Assembly (NCBI GenBank): GCA_029238515.1
Contig: JAQWFW010000034.1
Coordinates: 62,001 to 126,000, forward strand
Source: Flavobacteriaceae bacterium
Lineage (GTDB): Bacteria; Bacteroidota; Bacteroidia; Flavobacteriales; Flavobacteriaceae
Direction: 5' to 3'
DNA: 64,000 bases
The position numbers and the translations under genes are program-made. This document shows positions 43,793-53,358 of this stretch, piece after piece. Positions within the stretch are counted from its first letter, which is position 1; each line of letters begins with the position of its first letter. The notes under the pieces are model-generated. The model saw only the letters and a program-made list of their open reading frames with translations, did not search any database and was not told where the DNA came from.

Positions 43793-44854
43793 TTATGCTT
43801 TTCGTTCTAATTCACTCATAATTTCTACCAATACTTGAACGCTTTCTAGCGTTAATGCATTGTACATGGAGGCCCTGTAACCACCAACACTTCGGTGTCC
43901 ATTCAAACCATTGATGCCTGCTTCTTGCCACATCGTGTCGAAAGTATCTTTTAAATCTTCATTATCCAAAGTAAAGGTTGCATTCATGGTCGATCGATCG
44001 GCTTTGGCTGTAAATCCATTAAATAAAGGATTGAGGTCTATTTCGGAATAAATGAGTTGTGCTTTCTTTTCGTTTTCTTTTTCAATAGCAGCAATGCCTC
44101 CTTTGTTTTTTAACCATTCTAAGTTAAGCATAGAAGTATACACAGGAAAAACAGGTGGTGTATTGAACATACTGCCCTTGCCAATGTGTACTTTGTAGTC
44201 CATCATTGAAGGAATTTTGCGTGATACTTTCCCTAAAATATCTTCGCGAACAACGACTAAAGTTGTTCCTGCAGGACCCATATTTTTTTGTGCTCCTGCG
44301 TAAATCAATCCAAATTTCGAAAAATCAAGTGTTCTGGAAAAAATATCACTACTCATATCACAGACCATAGGAATATCACAATCAGGAAATTCTTTTATTT
44401 GCGTTCCAAAAATGGTATTGTTGGATGTGCAATGAAAATAGTCGTGATCCGTTGGGATATCATATCCTTTTGGAATGTAGTTGTAATTGGCATCTTTTGA
44501 AGATGCAACTTCTAGAACATCATCAAAAATACGTGCTTCTTTGATGGCTTTATCACTCCAAGTTCCAGTATTGAGGTAAGCAGCTCGCTTTTCTAATAAG
44601 TTTAGTGCAACAGCCAGAAATTGAGTACTGGCACCACCTTGTAAAAACAATGCTTTGTAGCCCATGCCTTCCAATCCAAGAAGTTCCAATGCAAGTGCAC
44701 GTGCACGTTCCATAACGTCTACAAATGCTTTACTACGGTGTGATATTTCAACAAGCGAAAGGCCATTATCGAAGTTTAGCACTGCTTCTGCAGACTTGTC
44801 GAGTACTTCTTGAGGTAATACGCATGGTCCAGCGCTAAAATTATGTCTTTTCAT
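43793..44854 (-). CDS. serC: Phosphoserine aminotransferase
   Basis: A 353-residue PLP aminotransferase. It begins MKRHNFSAGPCVLPQEVL, has ISHRSKAF, the Schiff-base Lys in YAGAQKNMGPAG, and ends with NGLNGHRSVGGYRASMYNA. It makes 3-phosphoserine from 3-phosphohydroxypyruvate, the step after SerA, and also serves pyridoxine synthesis in organisms with the DXP route. First gene of serC-serA. Confidence 0.96.
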   Translation of the reverse strand: MKRHNFSAGPCVLPQEVLDKSAEAVLNFDNGLSLVEISHRSKAFVDVMERARALALELLGLEGMGYKALFLQGGASTQFLAVALNLLEKRAAYLNTGTWSDKAIKEARIFDDVLEVASSKDANYNYIPKGYDIPTDHDYFHCTSNNTIFGTQIKEFPDCDIPMVCDMSSDIFSRTLDFSKFGLIYAGAQKNMGPAGTTLVVVREDILGKVSRKIPSMMDYKVHIGKGSMFNTPPVFPVYTSMLNLEWLKNKGGIAAIEKENEKKAQLIYSEIDLNPLFNGFTAKADRSTMNATFTLDNEDLKDTFDTMWQEAGINGLNGHRSVGGYRASMYNALTLESVQVLVEIMSELERKA

Positions 44855-44940
44855 TTGGTAGGTGTTTGCTGTTAAAAAATTAAGCCGTAAAGGTCTGAAT
44901 TAATTATTGATATTTGTACAAAAAAAGTGATAATATTATG

Positions 44941-46002
44941 TTATATTTTCAACAGGAAATCAACAGTATTTAAACCGTCTGCATAATCTGATAGTTTTGG
45001 GTGTTGTGTACTGCCAAAAGCAACTTCATTGGGCAAAATGCCATTTGCAACTACGCATTGAATTTGATCGCTATCCTTTTGGATTTTTGCTTTCAAATGA
45101 TCCAAATTTTCATAATCCTCATAAAACAATGTGGCAATTGGCGATCCATAGCGTTCATCTTTTTTGAGCATGAGAAATCCATTTTCGATTAAATCAAATT
45201 CGCTCATCAAGTACACTGCTTTATTGTAATCGTAATTATTGGCATATTTTGCACTGTTCATGATGGGATGCCAATCATAAACCGCATTGAAAAAAGCATC
45301 AAAATTATAATCTTTTGGAACAAAAAGTTTAGAAACACTACGGCAGCCCAAACCATAGTATCTAAAAATATCCTCGGCCAATCCTTTCAACACTTCTTCG
45401 GATTCATGGCCCGTCAATACCGCTACAGAATTGCGGTTTTTACGGATGATTGAAGGATGGTCTTTAAAATAGCTTTCAAAATAACGCGCGGTGTTATCGC
45501 TTCCCGTGGCAATCACCGCATCAAAATCTTTTAATTGTTCTGTGGTAAATTTGATTTTTCCTTTGATTTCTGGGGAAAGATGTGTCAAATAGACTGCCAA
45601 AAAGGGCAACAAATGGCTATCGTTCGATGATTGTTTGATGAGTAAGTGATGGCCTGTAACCAAAGCCGAAATAAAATCGTGAAAGCCCACCAACGGAATA
45701 TTTCCCGCCATGATAAGGGCAACAGTTTTGGGGGTTTTGTTGGGGAGAGCATAGGGGGTAAGCCATGCTTCTAAGGGCTCTGTTTGAAGGACTTGACTCC
45801 ACTGTTTTAACGCAAAACATAGATTATCTTTGGTGAACCAACCATTGTGTTCATTGGCCAATTTGAGTTGGTGCTTAAACCCATCAAAAAATATATCATT
45901 ATATAAAACATGTTCTGATTTTTTGGGTTCAATGGTTGAAAATTGCTCCAAAAAATCCCCTAAGTGGGTTAATGTTTTTATTATATTTTTTTTATGATTC
46001 AT
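44941..46002 (-). CDS. Acyl-CoA reductase, LuxC-like
   Basis: A 353-residue protein of the LuxC family. VALIMAGNIPLVGFHDFISAL, VIATGSDNTARYFE and RKNRNSVAVLTG form the nucleotide-binding part, and YYGLGCRSVSKLFVP holds the likely catalytic Cys. LuxC reduces activated fatty acids to aldehydes in light-emitting bacteria, but luxD/E/A/B are absent and the conserved flavobacterial neighbourhood (serC/serA and a ferredoxin) gives no obvious aldehyde consumer. It is divergent from the ferredoxin gene across 70 bp containing opposed promoters. Confidence 0.85.
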   Translation of the reverse strand: MNHKKNIIKTLTHLGDFLEQFSTIEPKKSEHVLYNDIFFDGFKHQLKLANEHNGWFTKDNLCFALKQWSQVLQTEPLEAWLTPYALPNKTPKTVALIMAGNIPLVGFHDFISALVTGHHLLIKQSSNDSHLLPFLAVYLTHLSPEIKGKIKFTTEQLKDFDAVIATGSDNTARYFESYFKDHPSIIRKNRNSVAVLTGHESEEVLKGLAEDIFRYYGLGCRSVSKLFVPKDYNFDAFFNAVYDWHPIMNSAKYANNYDYNKAVYLMSEFDLIENGFLMLKKDERYGSPIATLFYEDYENLDHLKAKIQKDSDQIQCVVANGILPNEVAFGSTQHPKLSDYADGLNTVDFLLKI

Positions 46003-46004
46003 AA

Positions 46005-46036
46005 TTTGTTAAACCGTGATTTTGGCGTTAATTTTG
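46005..46036 (+). promoter_or_regulatory. Consensus promoter of the ferredoxin gene
   Basis: TTTG (46005-46008), 20-nt spacer and TAATTTTG (46029-46036) match the Bacteroidota consensus exactly; ATG 36 nt further on. Confidence 0.75.
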
Positions 46037-46039
46037 TGG

Positions 46040-46047
46040 CAAATTTA
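46040..46047 (-). promoter_or_regulatory. -7 box of the acyl-CoA reductase gene
   Basis: Minus-strand TAAATTTG, 37 nt upstream of the ATG at 46002. It lies 3 bp from the opposing ferredoxin -7 box. Confidence 0.55.
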
Positions 46048-46426
<379 letters not shown>

Positions 46427-46448
46427 GTCATTTAAAACCAGAACATTA

Positions 46449-46483
46449 TTTGATGCATTTAAGTTTTCATTTGTGTACTTTTG
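46449..46483 (+). promoter_or_regulatory. Promoter of ychF
   Basis: TTTG (46449-46452), 23-nt spacer and TACTTTTG (46476-46483); ATG of ychF at 46502. It overlaps the in-frame TTG at 46481, excluding that as a start. Confidence 0.7.
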
Positions 46484-46501
46484 CACTCAAAATGTAATTC
46501 T

Positions 46502-47596
46502 ATGAAAGCAGGAATTGTCGGATTGCCTAATGTAGGCAAATCAACTCTTTTTAATTGTTTATCCAATGCCAAAGCACAAAGTGCCAATTTTCCATTTTGT
46601 ACCATTGAACCCAACATTGGTGTAGTCAATGTACCTGATCCACGGCTTTCAAAGTTGGAATCTCTTGTGAATCCAGAAAAAGTCATTCCAGCGACTGTAG
46701 AAATCGTAGACATTGCTGGACTGGTCAAAGGTGCGAGTAAAGGTGAGGGGCTTGGCAATCAGTTTTTAGGAAATATCAGAGAAACTGATGCTATTTTGCA
46801 TGTCTTGCGTTGCTTTGATAATGATAACATTGTTCATGTTGATGGCAGTGTAGATCCTATTAGAGATAAGGACACCATCGATATGGAGTTGCAATTGAAA
46901 GATTTAGAAACTGTTGAAAAGAAACTCGAAAAAGTCAAACGAACGGCCAAAACAGGCAACAAAGAAGCCCAAAAAGAAGCAGAAGTTCTAGAACGCATCA
47001 AAGCTCATTTGGAGTCTGGAGCATCGCTAAGAAGTTTGGATGTTTCAGATGATGATTTTGCGGATTATGTCAAACCCTTACAATTTATCACTGCCAAACC
47101 TGTACTTTATGTTTGTAACGTGGATGAAAACTCAGCCGTTGGTGGCAATAGTTATGTGGAGCAAGTAAAAACTGCTGTGGCCAACGAAAATGCCGAAGTA
47201 TTGGTGTTGGCTGTAGGAACCGAGGCCGATATCAATGAGTTGGATGATTTTGAGGAACGCCAACTCTTTTTGGACGATATAGGATTAGATGAACCAGGAT
47301 CGGCCAAATTGATCCGAGCGGCGTACAAACTCCTTAACCTTCAGACCTACTTTACTGCTGGGATAAAAGAAGTACGTGCTTGGACCATTCCAATTGGGGC
47401 CTCAGCACCTCAAGCTGCAGGTGTGATTCATACCGATTTTGAAAAGGGCTTTATCCGTGCCGAAGTTATTGCCTATAACGACTATGTCAGTTTTGGTAGT
47501 GAAGCCAAGGTTAAAGAAGCTGGAAAAATGCGAGTCGAAGGCAAAAACTATATCGTCAAAGATGGTGATGTGGTTCACTTTCTCTTTAACGTCTAA
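46502..47596 (+). CDS. ychF: Redox-regulated ATPase YchF (OBG-family)
   Basis: A 364-residue universally conserved P-loop protein that prefers ATP. G1 [12 protein letters not shown] (residues 8-19), [11 protein letters not shown]3 [10 protein letters not shown], the NVDE motif in place of NKxD (ATP preference), a coiled-coil insert and the C-terminal TGS domain with [11 protein letters not shown]. It associates with ribosomes. The ATG at 46502 aligns with the family N-terminus. Confidence 0.96.
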   Translation: MKAGIVGLPNVGKSTLFNCLSNAKAQSANFPFCTIEPNIGVVNVPDPRLSKLESLVNPEKVIPATVEIVDIAGLVKGASKGEGLGNQFLGNIRETDAILHVLRCFDNDNIVHVDGSVDPIRDKDTIDMELQLKDLETVEKKLEKVKRTAKTGNKEAQKEAEVLERIKAHLESGASLRSLDVSDDDFADYVKPLQFITAKPVLYVCNVDENSAVGGNSYVEQVKTAVANENAEVLVLAVGTEADINELDDFEERQLFLDDIGLDEPGSAKLIRAAYKLLNLQTYFTAGIKEVRAWTIPIGASAPQAAGVIHTDFEKGFIRAEVIAYNDYVSFGSEAKVKEAGKMRVEGKNYIVKDGDVVHFLFNV

Positions 47597-47729
47597 ATTG
47601 TTTAGCACTGTTTTTTTAACCCTAAATGTTCTCAACATTTCTTCTTATTTTTTGTTAATTATTTTGTGTTTTAAAGGTTTTATTTTACCATTCGTTGTAC
47701 TATATTAGCGCTTCATCTGACCAATTTTT

Positions 47730-49595
47730 ATGGCCCAAAACACAAGCTACACAGAAGACAACATTAGATCCCTCGATTGGAAGGAGCATATCCGTATGCG
47801 CCCCGGTATGTATATCGGTAAACTGGGTGATGGGTCTTCTGCCGACGATGGGATTTATATTCTCCTCAAAGAAGTTTTGGACAACTCTATTGACGAATAC
47901 GTCATGGGTGCGGGAAAATCCATCGAAATTTCCATACAAGGCAACAAAGTGATTGTGCGGGATTATGGTCGTGGTATTCCACTTGGTAAAGTTGTGGATG
48001 TAGTGTCTAAAATGAATACGGGTGGAAAATACGATTCTAGAGCATTTAAAAAATCGGTAGGACTTAACGGAGTAGGAACAAAAGCCGTAAATGCACTTTC
48101 GACCTATTTCCGAGTTGAATCCAATAGAGAAGGGAAATCTGCTTCTGCAGAATTTGAATCTGGAGTATTGACTCATGAAGAAATCTTAGAAGATACCACG
48201 CGCCGAAAAGGAACTAAAGTATCATTCATTCCCGATCCGGTAATTTTTAAGAATTATAAATATAGAAATGAGTATGTCGCCCGTATGCTCAAAAATTATG
48301 TTTATCTGAATCCAGGTTTAACCATTACTTTTAACGGTGAAAAATTCTTTAGCGAAAATGGATTAAAAGACCTTTTGGAGGACAATTCTAATAAAGAAGA
48401 TCGTTTATATCCTACCATCCACCTTCGTGCCGATGATATAGAGGTCGCCATCACACACAGTAGAACCCAGTACAGCGAAGAATACCACTCATTTGTAAAT
48501 GGTCAGAATACTACGCAAGGGGGGACGCATTTGGCGGCTTTTAGAGAGGCATTTGTCAAAACCATTCGCGATTTCTTTGGAAAGAGTTATGACGCTTCCG
48601 ATATTCGAAAATCCATCATTTCTGCTATTGCGGTAAAAGTTATGGAGCCTGTTTTTGAAAGTCAAACCAAAACAAAATTGGGCTCAACGGATATGGGTGG
48701 AGGATTGCCCACAGTACGAACGTTTATAAATGATTTTCTCAAAACACATTTGGATAATTATTTGCATAAGAATCCAGACACAGCTGAAGCTATTCAGCGC
48801 AAAATTTTGCAAGCCGAACGTGAGCGAAAAGAACTCTCTGGTATTCGTAAAATTGCCAAAGAACGTGCTAAAAAGGCAAGTTTACATAATAAAAAATTAC
48901 GCGATTGCCGTGTACATTTTGGGGATGCCAAAAACAACCGAAATTTAGAAACAACACTGTTTATTACAGAAGGGGATTCGGCCTCCGGAAGCATCACAAA
49001 ATCTAGAGATGTAAATACTCAAGCGGTGTTTAGTTTAAAAGGTAAACCCCTAAACTGTTATGGGCTAACCAAAAAAATTGTGTACGAAAATGAAGAGTTC
49101 AATTTACTTCAAGCAGCGCTCAATATCGAAGAATCTATAGAAGATTTACGCTACAACAACATTGTTATTGCTACAGATGCCGATGTAGATGGGATGCATA
49201 TTCGTTTGTTGTTGATCACATTCTTTTTACAATTTTTCCCAGAGCTTATCAAAGAAGGACATTTGTATATTTTACAAACGCCACTATTTCGTGTGCGCAA
49301 CAAAAAAGAAACCATCTATTGTTATACGGAACAAGAACGTGTGGCTGCCATTGAGAAATTAAAACCTAAACCAGAAATCACTCGGTTTAAGGGATTAGGT
49401 GAAATTTCCCCCAATGAATTTAAGCATTTCATAGGCGAAGACATTCGATTGGATCCTGTGATGTTGGATACAGAAAAAAGTATTGGCGAACTGTTGTCCT
49501 TTTATATGGGTAAAAATACACCAGAGCGTCAAAAATTTATTATAGATAATCTTAAGGTAGAGTTAGACTTAATCGACCCTGTAAAGCCCTCGTAG
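47730..49595 (+). CDS. parE: DNA topoisomerase IV subunit B
   Basis: A 621-residue type IIA topoisomerase ATPase subunit. GHKL motifs [20 protein letters not shown] and [14 protein letters not shown]; the QTKTKLGS segment; and the TOPRIM domain with EGDSASGS and [12 protein letters not shown]. The shortness and the immediate pairing with the A subunit (parC begins at the next base) fit the Bacteroidota topo IV pair rather than gyrase. It relaxes and decatenates replicated chromosomes. Confidence 0.92.
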   Translation: MAQNTSYTEDNIRSLDWKEHIRMRPGMYIGKLGDGSSADDGIYILLKEVLDNSIDEYVMGAGKSIEISIQGNKVIVRDYGRGIPLGKVVDVVSKMNTGGKYDSRAFKKSVGLNGVGTKAVNALSTYFRVESNREGKSASAEFESGVLTHEEILEDTTRRKGTKVSFIPDPVIFKNYKYRNEYVARMLKNYVYLNPGLTITFNGEKFFSENGLKDLLEDNSNKEDRLYPTIHLRADDIEVAITHSRTQYSEEYHSFVNGQNTTQGGTHLAAFREAFVKTIRDFFGKSYDASDIRKSIISAIAVKVMEPVFESQTKTKLGSTDMGGGLPTVRTFINDFLKTHLDNYLHKNPDTAEAIQRKILQAERERKELSGIRKIAKERAKKASLHNKKLRDCRVHFGDAKNNRNLETTLFITEGDSASGSITKSRDVNTQAVFSLKGKPLNCYGLTKKIVYENEEFNLLQAALNIEESIEDLRYNNIVIATDADVDGMHIRLLLITFFLQFFPELIKEGHLYILQTPLFRVRNKKETIYCYTEQERVAAIEKLKPKPEITRFKGLGEISPNEFKHFIGEDIRLDPVMLDTEKSIGELLSFYMGKNTPERQKFIIDNLKVELDLIDPVKPS

Positions 49596-52289
49596 ATGAT
49601 TGAAGAACAAGACCATATTCCAGAAGAAAACACACAAAGTCATGAAACCATCACCAGAGTAACTGGGATGTACAAGGATTGGTTTTTGGACTATGCTTCA
49701 TATGTAATTTTGGAGCGTGCTGTTCCTGCAATCGAAGACGGATTTAAGCCCGTTCAGCGTCGTATTTTGCATTCCATGAAAGATTTGGACGATGGGCGTT
49801 ACAATAAGGTAGCCAATATTGTAGGTCATACTATGCAATATCATCCACATGGAGATGCTAGTATTGCCGATGCTATGGTTCAGATTGGGCAAAAAGATTT
49901 ATTGATTGATACGCAAGGGAACTGGGGAAACATTCTTACAGGAGACCGTGCTGCGGCTTCTCGATATATTGAAGCGCGACTTTCGAAATTTGCTCTAGAT
50001 GTTGTCTTTAATCCAAAAACAACAGAATGGCAGGCTTCTTATGATGGACGCCGAAAAGAGCCCATCAATTTGCCTGTAAAATTCCCATTGCTTTTGGCGC
50101 AAGGTGCAGAAGGGATTGCCGTTGGGCTTTCAACCAAAGTATTGCCGCATAATTTTATTGAACTCGTAGATGCTTCGATTAAGCACCTTCAAGGTAAACG
50201 TTTTAGCATCGTTCCAGATTTCGCTACAGGTGGAATTGCAGATTTCACAAACTATAATGACGGTTTACGTGGAGGAAAAGTACGTTGTAGAGCACGCATC
50301 AGTCAATTGAATAAAAATACGCTGGTGATTACGGAGGTTCCTTTTGGAACAACGACTTCATCTCTAATTGACTCCATCCTTAAAGCCAATGATAAAGGCA
50401 AAATAAAAATCAAAAAGATTGAAGACAATACAGCGGCCGAAGTTGAAATTTTAATCCACTTACCCTCTGGTATTTCTCCTGATAAAACTATTGATGCTTT
50501 GTTTGCTTTTACCAACTGTGAAACCTCAATTTCACCTCTTGGTTGTGTAATTGAAGACAACAAACCCCTGTTTGTTGGCGTGTCAGAAATGTTGCGTCAT
50601 TCTACAAACCACACTGTAGAGCTTCTAAAACTTGAACTTGAAATAAAACTCAAAGAATTAGAAGAGCAATGGCACTTCGCATCGTTAGAACGTATTTTTA
50701 TCGAAAAGAGAATTTATCGTGATATCGAAGAAGAGGAAACCTGGGAAGGTGTTATTGCAGCCATTGATCGAGGATTACAACCGCACATCAACCACCTGAA
50801 ACGTGCTATTACCACAGAGGATATCACGCGGCTAACTGAAATTAGAATCAAAAGAATTTCAAAATTTGATATTGATAAAGCACAGCAAAAAATAGAAGCT
50901 TTAGAAGATCAAATTGAAGAAACAAAAGGGTATTTGGCCACCATCATAGACTATGCTATTGATTACTTTAAGCGCTTGAAATCAGATTATGGAAAAGGGA
51001 AAGAACGAAAAACGGAAATAAAAGTATTTGCTGATGTAGACGCGACTAAAGTTGTGATTAGAAACACAAAACTTTACGTCAACAGAGAAGAAGGTTTTGT
51101 AGGTACCGGTATGCGTCGTGACGAATATGTGTGTGATTGTAGTGATATTGATGACATTATTGTGTTTACCAAAAGCGGTAAAATGATGGTCACTAAAGTG
51201 GATACCAAAACATTTGTAGGTAAGAATATCATACATGTAGCAGTATTCAAGAAAAAAGATACCCGAACGGTCTACAACATGATATATAAAGACGGAAAAG
51301 GAGGGGCGTCTTATATCAAACGCTTTGCTGTGACGTCCATTACACGTGATCGCGAATATGATCTAACCACAGGAAAACCACAAACCAATGTGTTGTATTT
51401 TTCCGCAAACCCCAATGGAGAAGCTGAGGTTGTAACTGTCTTATTGCGTCAAGTAGGAAGCATTAAAAAATTGAAATGGGATGTCGATTTTTCAAGCATC
51501 TCGATAAAAGGTAGAGGAACAAAAGGAAATATTGTTACAAAACACGCCGTAAAGCGTATCGAGCTCAAAGAAAGAGGCGTAAGCACACTCAAGCCACGCA
51601 AAATATGGTTCGACAACACCATACAGCGTTTAAACGTCGATGGACGAGGAGATTTGATTGGTGAATTCAGAGGGGAAGACCGCTTGTTGGTCATCACGCA
51701 ATCTGGAATTGTAAAAACAATTATTCCTGAAATTACAGTACATTTTAGTGAAGATATGATTGTATTGGAAAAATGGATTCCCAAAAAACCTATTTCTGCT
51801 ATTTATTATGATGGCGCCAAAGAAAAGTATTTTGTGAAGCGCTTTCTGATTGAGAATGAAAATAAAGAAGATGTTTTTATTTCTTCTCATGCTTCAAGTA
51901 CGCTAGAAATTGTAAGTACAGACTGGCGTCCTGTTGTCGATATAACTTTTGCTAAAGACAGAGGAAAAGCTAGAAAACCCAACCAAACCATTGATATTGA
52001 GCAATTTATAGATGTAAAAGGTATTTCTGCTCAAGGAAATCAATTGTCTCGTCAAAAAGTAAATCAAATAGATTTATTGGAACCTTTGCCCTATGAAGCA
52101 CCAGAAACGATGCATGCTGATGAGTTGGAGGTAGTAGATGAAATAGAAGTTTCGGGACATACAGCAGAAGTAACGCCAACACCTTCGGAGGTAACTTCAG
52201 AAGACCTGGAACATCCTACGGATGAGCCAACAGTATCAAATGATGATGCAAATTCCTCAACGGAAGAAGGGCAAATTACGTTATTTTAA
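49596..52289 (+). CDS. parC: DNA topoisomerase IV subunit A
   Basis: An 897-residue A subunit. The catalytic Tyr lies in GDRAAASRYIEARLS; PVQRRILHSM and YHPHGDASIADAMV form the winged-helix/quinolone region; a coiled coil spans about 420-470; beta-propeller blades follow from about 500 (for example GKMMVTKVDTKTFVGKN). The last 60 residues are acidic, Thr/Ser-rich and probably disordered, ending in GQITLF. That ending resembles a sliding-clamp-binding peptide. It follows parE with no gap and overlaps the convergent lipoprotein gene by 4 bases. Confidence 0.93.
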   Translation: MIEEQDHIPEENTQSHETITRVTGMYKDWFLDYASYVILERAVPAIEDGFKPVQRRILHSMKDLDDGRYNKVANIVGHTMQYHPHGDASIADAMVQIGQKDLLIDTQGNWGNILTGDRAAASRYIEARLSKFALDVVFNPKTTEWQASYDGRRKEPINLPVKFPLLLAQGAEGIAVGLSTKVLPHNFIELVDASIKHLQGKRFSIVPDFATGGIADFTNYNDGLRGGKVRCRARISQLNKNTLVITEVPFGTTTSSLIDSILKANDKGKIKIKKIEDNTAAEVEILIHLPSGISPDKTIDALFAFTNCETSISPLGCVIEDNKPLFVGVSEMLRHSTNHTVELLKLELEIKLKELEEQWHFASLERIFIEKRIYRDIEEEETWEGVIAAIDRGLQPHINHLKRAITTEDITRLTEIRIKRISKFDIDKAQQKIEALEDQIEETKGYLATIIDYAIDYFKRLKSDYGKGKERKTEIKVFADVDATKVVIRNTKLYVNREEGFVGTGMRRDEYVCDCSDIDDIIVFTKSGKMMVTKVDTKTFVGKNIIHVAVFKKKDTRTVYNMIYKDGKGGASYIKRFAVTSITRDREYDLTTGKPQTNVLYFSANPNGEAEVVTVLLRQVGSIKKLKWDVDFSSISIKGRGTKGNIVTKHAVKRIELKERGVSTLKPRKIWFDNTIQRLNVDGRGDLIGEFRGEDRLLVITQSGIVKTIIPEITVHFSEDMIVLEKWIPKKPISAIYYDGAKEKYFVKRFLIENENKEDVFISSHASSTLEIVSTDWRPVVDITFAKDRGKARKPNQTIDIEQFIDVKGISAQGNQLSRQKVNQIDLLEPLPYEAPETMHADELEVVDEIEVSGHTAEVTPTPSEVTSEDLEHPTDEPTVSNDDANSSTEEGQITLF

Positions 52290-52654
52290 TCGACACGTTT
52301 GGCATTGCCTTTCTGCTTGATGGGGCTGCCAACATATCCGTATTCAAAAGTATAGCCATCTTTAGAGGTAGTTAAGATCTTCAGGTGTACATCTTTCTGT
52401 TCAGCTCTATTTTTCGGGTTTATGGTTCTGAAAACCATCTCACAGTCATTGATCCATCGTACCGAGGCGCTATCTGTTTTAGAGTTAAAACGTTCAATTT
52501 GTAAATTATTAGATCGAGTAAATTCCGAAACATAAGCTGTGCCATCAATAATGACTGTACTCTGGAACGCACCTGTTTTAAAATCTTGACAGTTGCGCTC
52601 AACCTGATAACAAGAAAGACACGAAATAAAAAGGAATAAATAAATAGATTTCAT
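52286..52654 (-). CDS. Small lipoprotein, unknown
   Basis: A 122-residue exported protein with a short lipoprotein signal (MKSIYLFLFISCLSC; lipid Cys15). The rest contains beta-type strands and three more Cys (two conserved-looking, in ERNCQDF and NDCEMVF). Homologues beside parC are sometimes labelled 'DNA topoisomerase IV' by proximity; the sequence gives no support for that. A -7 box 4 nt from the ATG makes it independent of its neighbours. Confidence 0.72.
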   Translation of the reverse strand: MKSIYLFLFISCLSCYQVERNCQDFKTGAFQSTVIIDGTAYVSEFTRSNNLQIERFNSKTDSASVRWINDCEMVFRTINPKNRAEQKDVHLKILTTSKDGYTFEYGYVGSPIKQKGNAKRVD

Positions 52655-52658
52655 TTTG

Positions 52659-52666
52659 CAAAAATA
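52659..52666 (-). promoter_or_regulatory. -7 box at the lipoprotein start codon
   Basis: Minus-strand TATTTTTG matches TAnnTTTG and ends 4 nt before the ATG at 52654, implying a leaderless mRNA. Confidence 0.5.
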
Positions 52667-52682
52667 CAAAACTCCGGAAACT

Positions 52683-53075
52683 CTATTTCAACACATCAGG
52701 ATCATAATTTCCAAAAGTACCATCTTTAAAGAAAATCACAATACGCTCAATATCTTTCGAGAAGTGCTTAGGATTGGCTTTTGTAGTTTCCGGTTGACCA
52801 ATACCACCAATTTTTGCTTTTTCGCCAACTGATGGAGTAGTGGAGGGTATTGAATTGATCATCTCCCCCGTATTATTAAGTAGCCAATACAAGTTAATGT
52901 CTTGAAATGCCATATTTAATTTTAGTATAAAATCTAAACTGGGTTTATTTCGCCCACTCAATACGTGTGAAATACTGGATCTTTGTACACGAATCAATTC
53001 TGCAAAAGCAGAAGCCGACAGGCCATAATAGGTCATTATTTTGTTCAGTCGTTCACTAAAATCTGTAGTATTCAT
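52683..53075 (-). CDS. XRE-family helix-turn-helix regulator
   Basis: A 130-residue DNA-binding protein. The HTH_3/XRE domain covers residues 1-60: FSERLNKIMTYYGLSASAFA, VQRSSISHVLSGRNKPSLDF is the recognition region. The C-terminal half (about 75-130: KAKIGGIGQ, IERIVIFFKDGTFGNYDPD) may be a dimerisation or sensor part. It is divergent from an M14 peptidase across 280 bp holding several TTTACA-N2-TGTAAA sites, one on its own promoter, so it probably represses itself and the peptidase. Start at 53075 or the adjoining ATG at 53078. Confidence 0.85.
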   Translation of the reverse strand: MNTTDFSERLNKIMTYYGLSASAFAELIRVQRSSISHVLSGRNKPSLDFILKLNMAFQDINLYWLLNNTGEMINSIPSTTPSVGEKAKIGGIGQPETTKANPKHFSKDIERIVIFFKDGTFGNYDPDVLK

Positions 53076-53082
53076 CATAGAT

Positions 53083-53119
53083 TACAAATGTATATAAAAT
53101 TATTATTTACAAGTGTAAA
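53083..53119. promoter_or_regulatory. Operators A and B over the XRE promoter
   Basis: Site A (TACA-AA-TGTA, 53083-53092) covers the minus-strand -7 box TACATTTG (53085-53092). Site B (TTTACA-AG-TGTAAA, 53106-53119, perfect 6-2-6) covers the minus-strand -33 TTG (53110-53112), 17 nt away. The centres are 25 bp apart. The layout predicts repression by blocking polymerase. Confidence 0.6.
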
Positions 53120-53272
53120 ACATTCTAAATTGGATTATTTTTACCTTAAAATAGATTAAAATTTATTAGATTAAAACTTTATATAATTATATTTAAATTA
53201 CTGGTAAACAATGTTTTATGTAAATTTTAATAATCGGAAAATAAAATTTACATTTAATCTATGATTTTTGTA

Positions 53273-53341
53273 TACAGTTGTAAACAAAATAAGTTTTTTT
53301 AAATGTTTACAGATGTAAAAAACATAATGTTTACATTTGTG
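53273..53341. promoter_or_regulatory. Operators C, D and E upstream of the M14 gene
   Basis: Site C (TACA-GT-TGTA, 53273-53282), site D (TTTACA-GA-TGTAAA, 53306-53319, perfect) and site E (TTTACA-TT-TGTGTT, 53330-53343, degenerate right half). Site E contains the plus-strand -7 box TACATTTG (53332-53339), 19 nt before the M14 ATG. D and E centres are 24 bp apart, mirroring A/B. Extra half sites occur at 53219 and 53247. Confidence 0.6.
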
Positions 53342-53358
53342 TTTTCTAAAATTATGCG

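Noticed and set aside
44941-46002. LuxC-like gene as part of a bioluminescence system
   Set aside because: No luxA, luxB, luxD or luxE homologue is in the window, and this neighbourhood is common in non-luminous flavobacteria.
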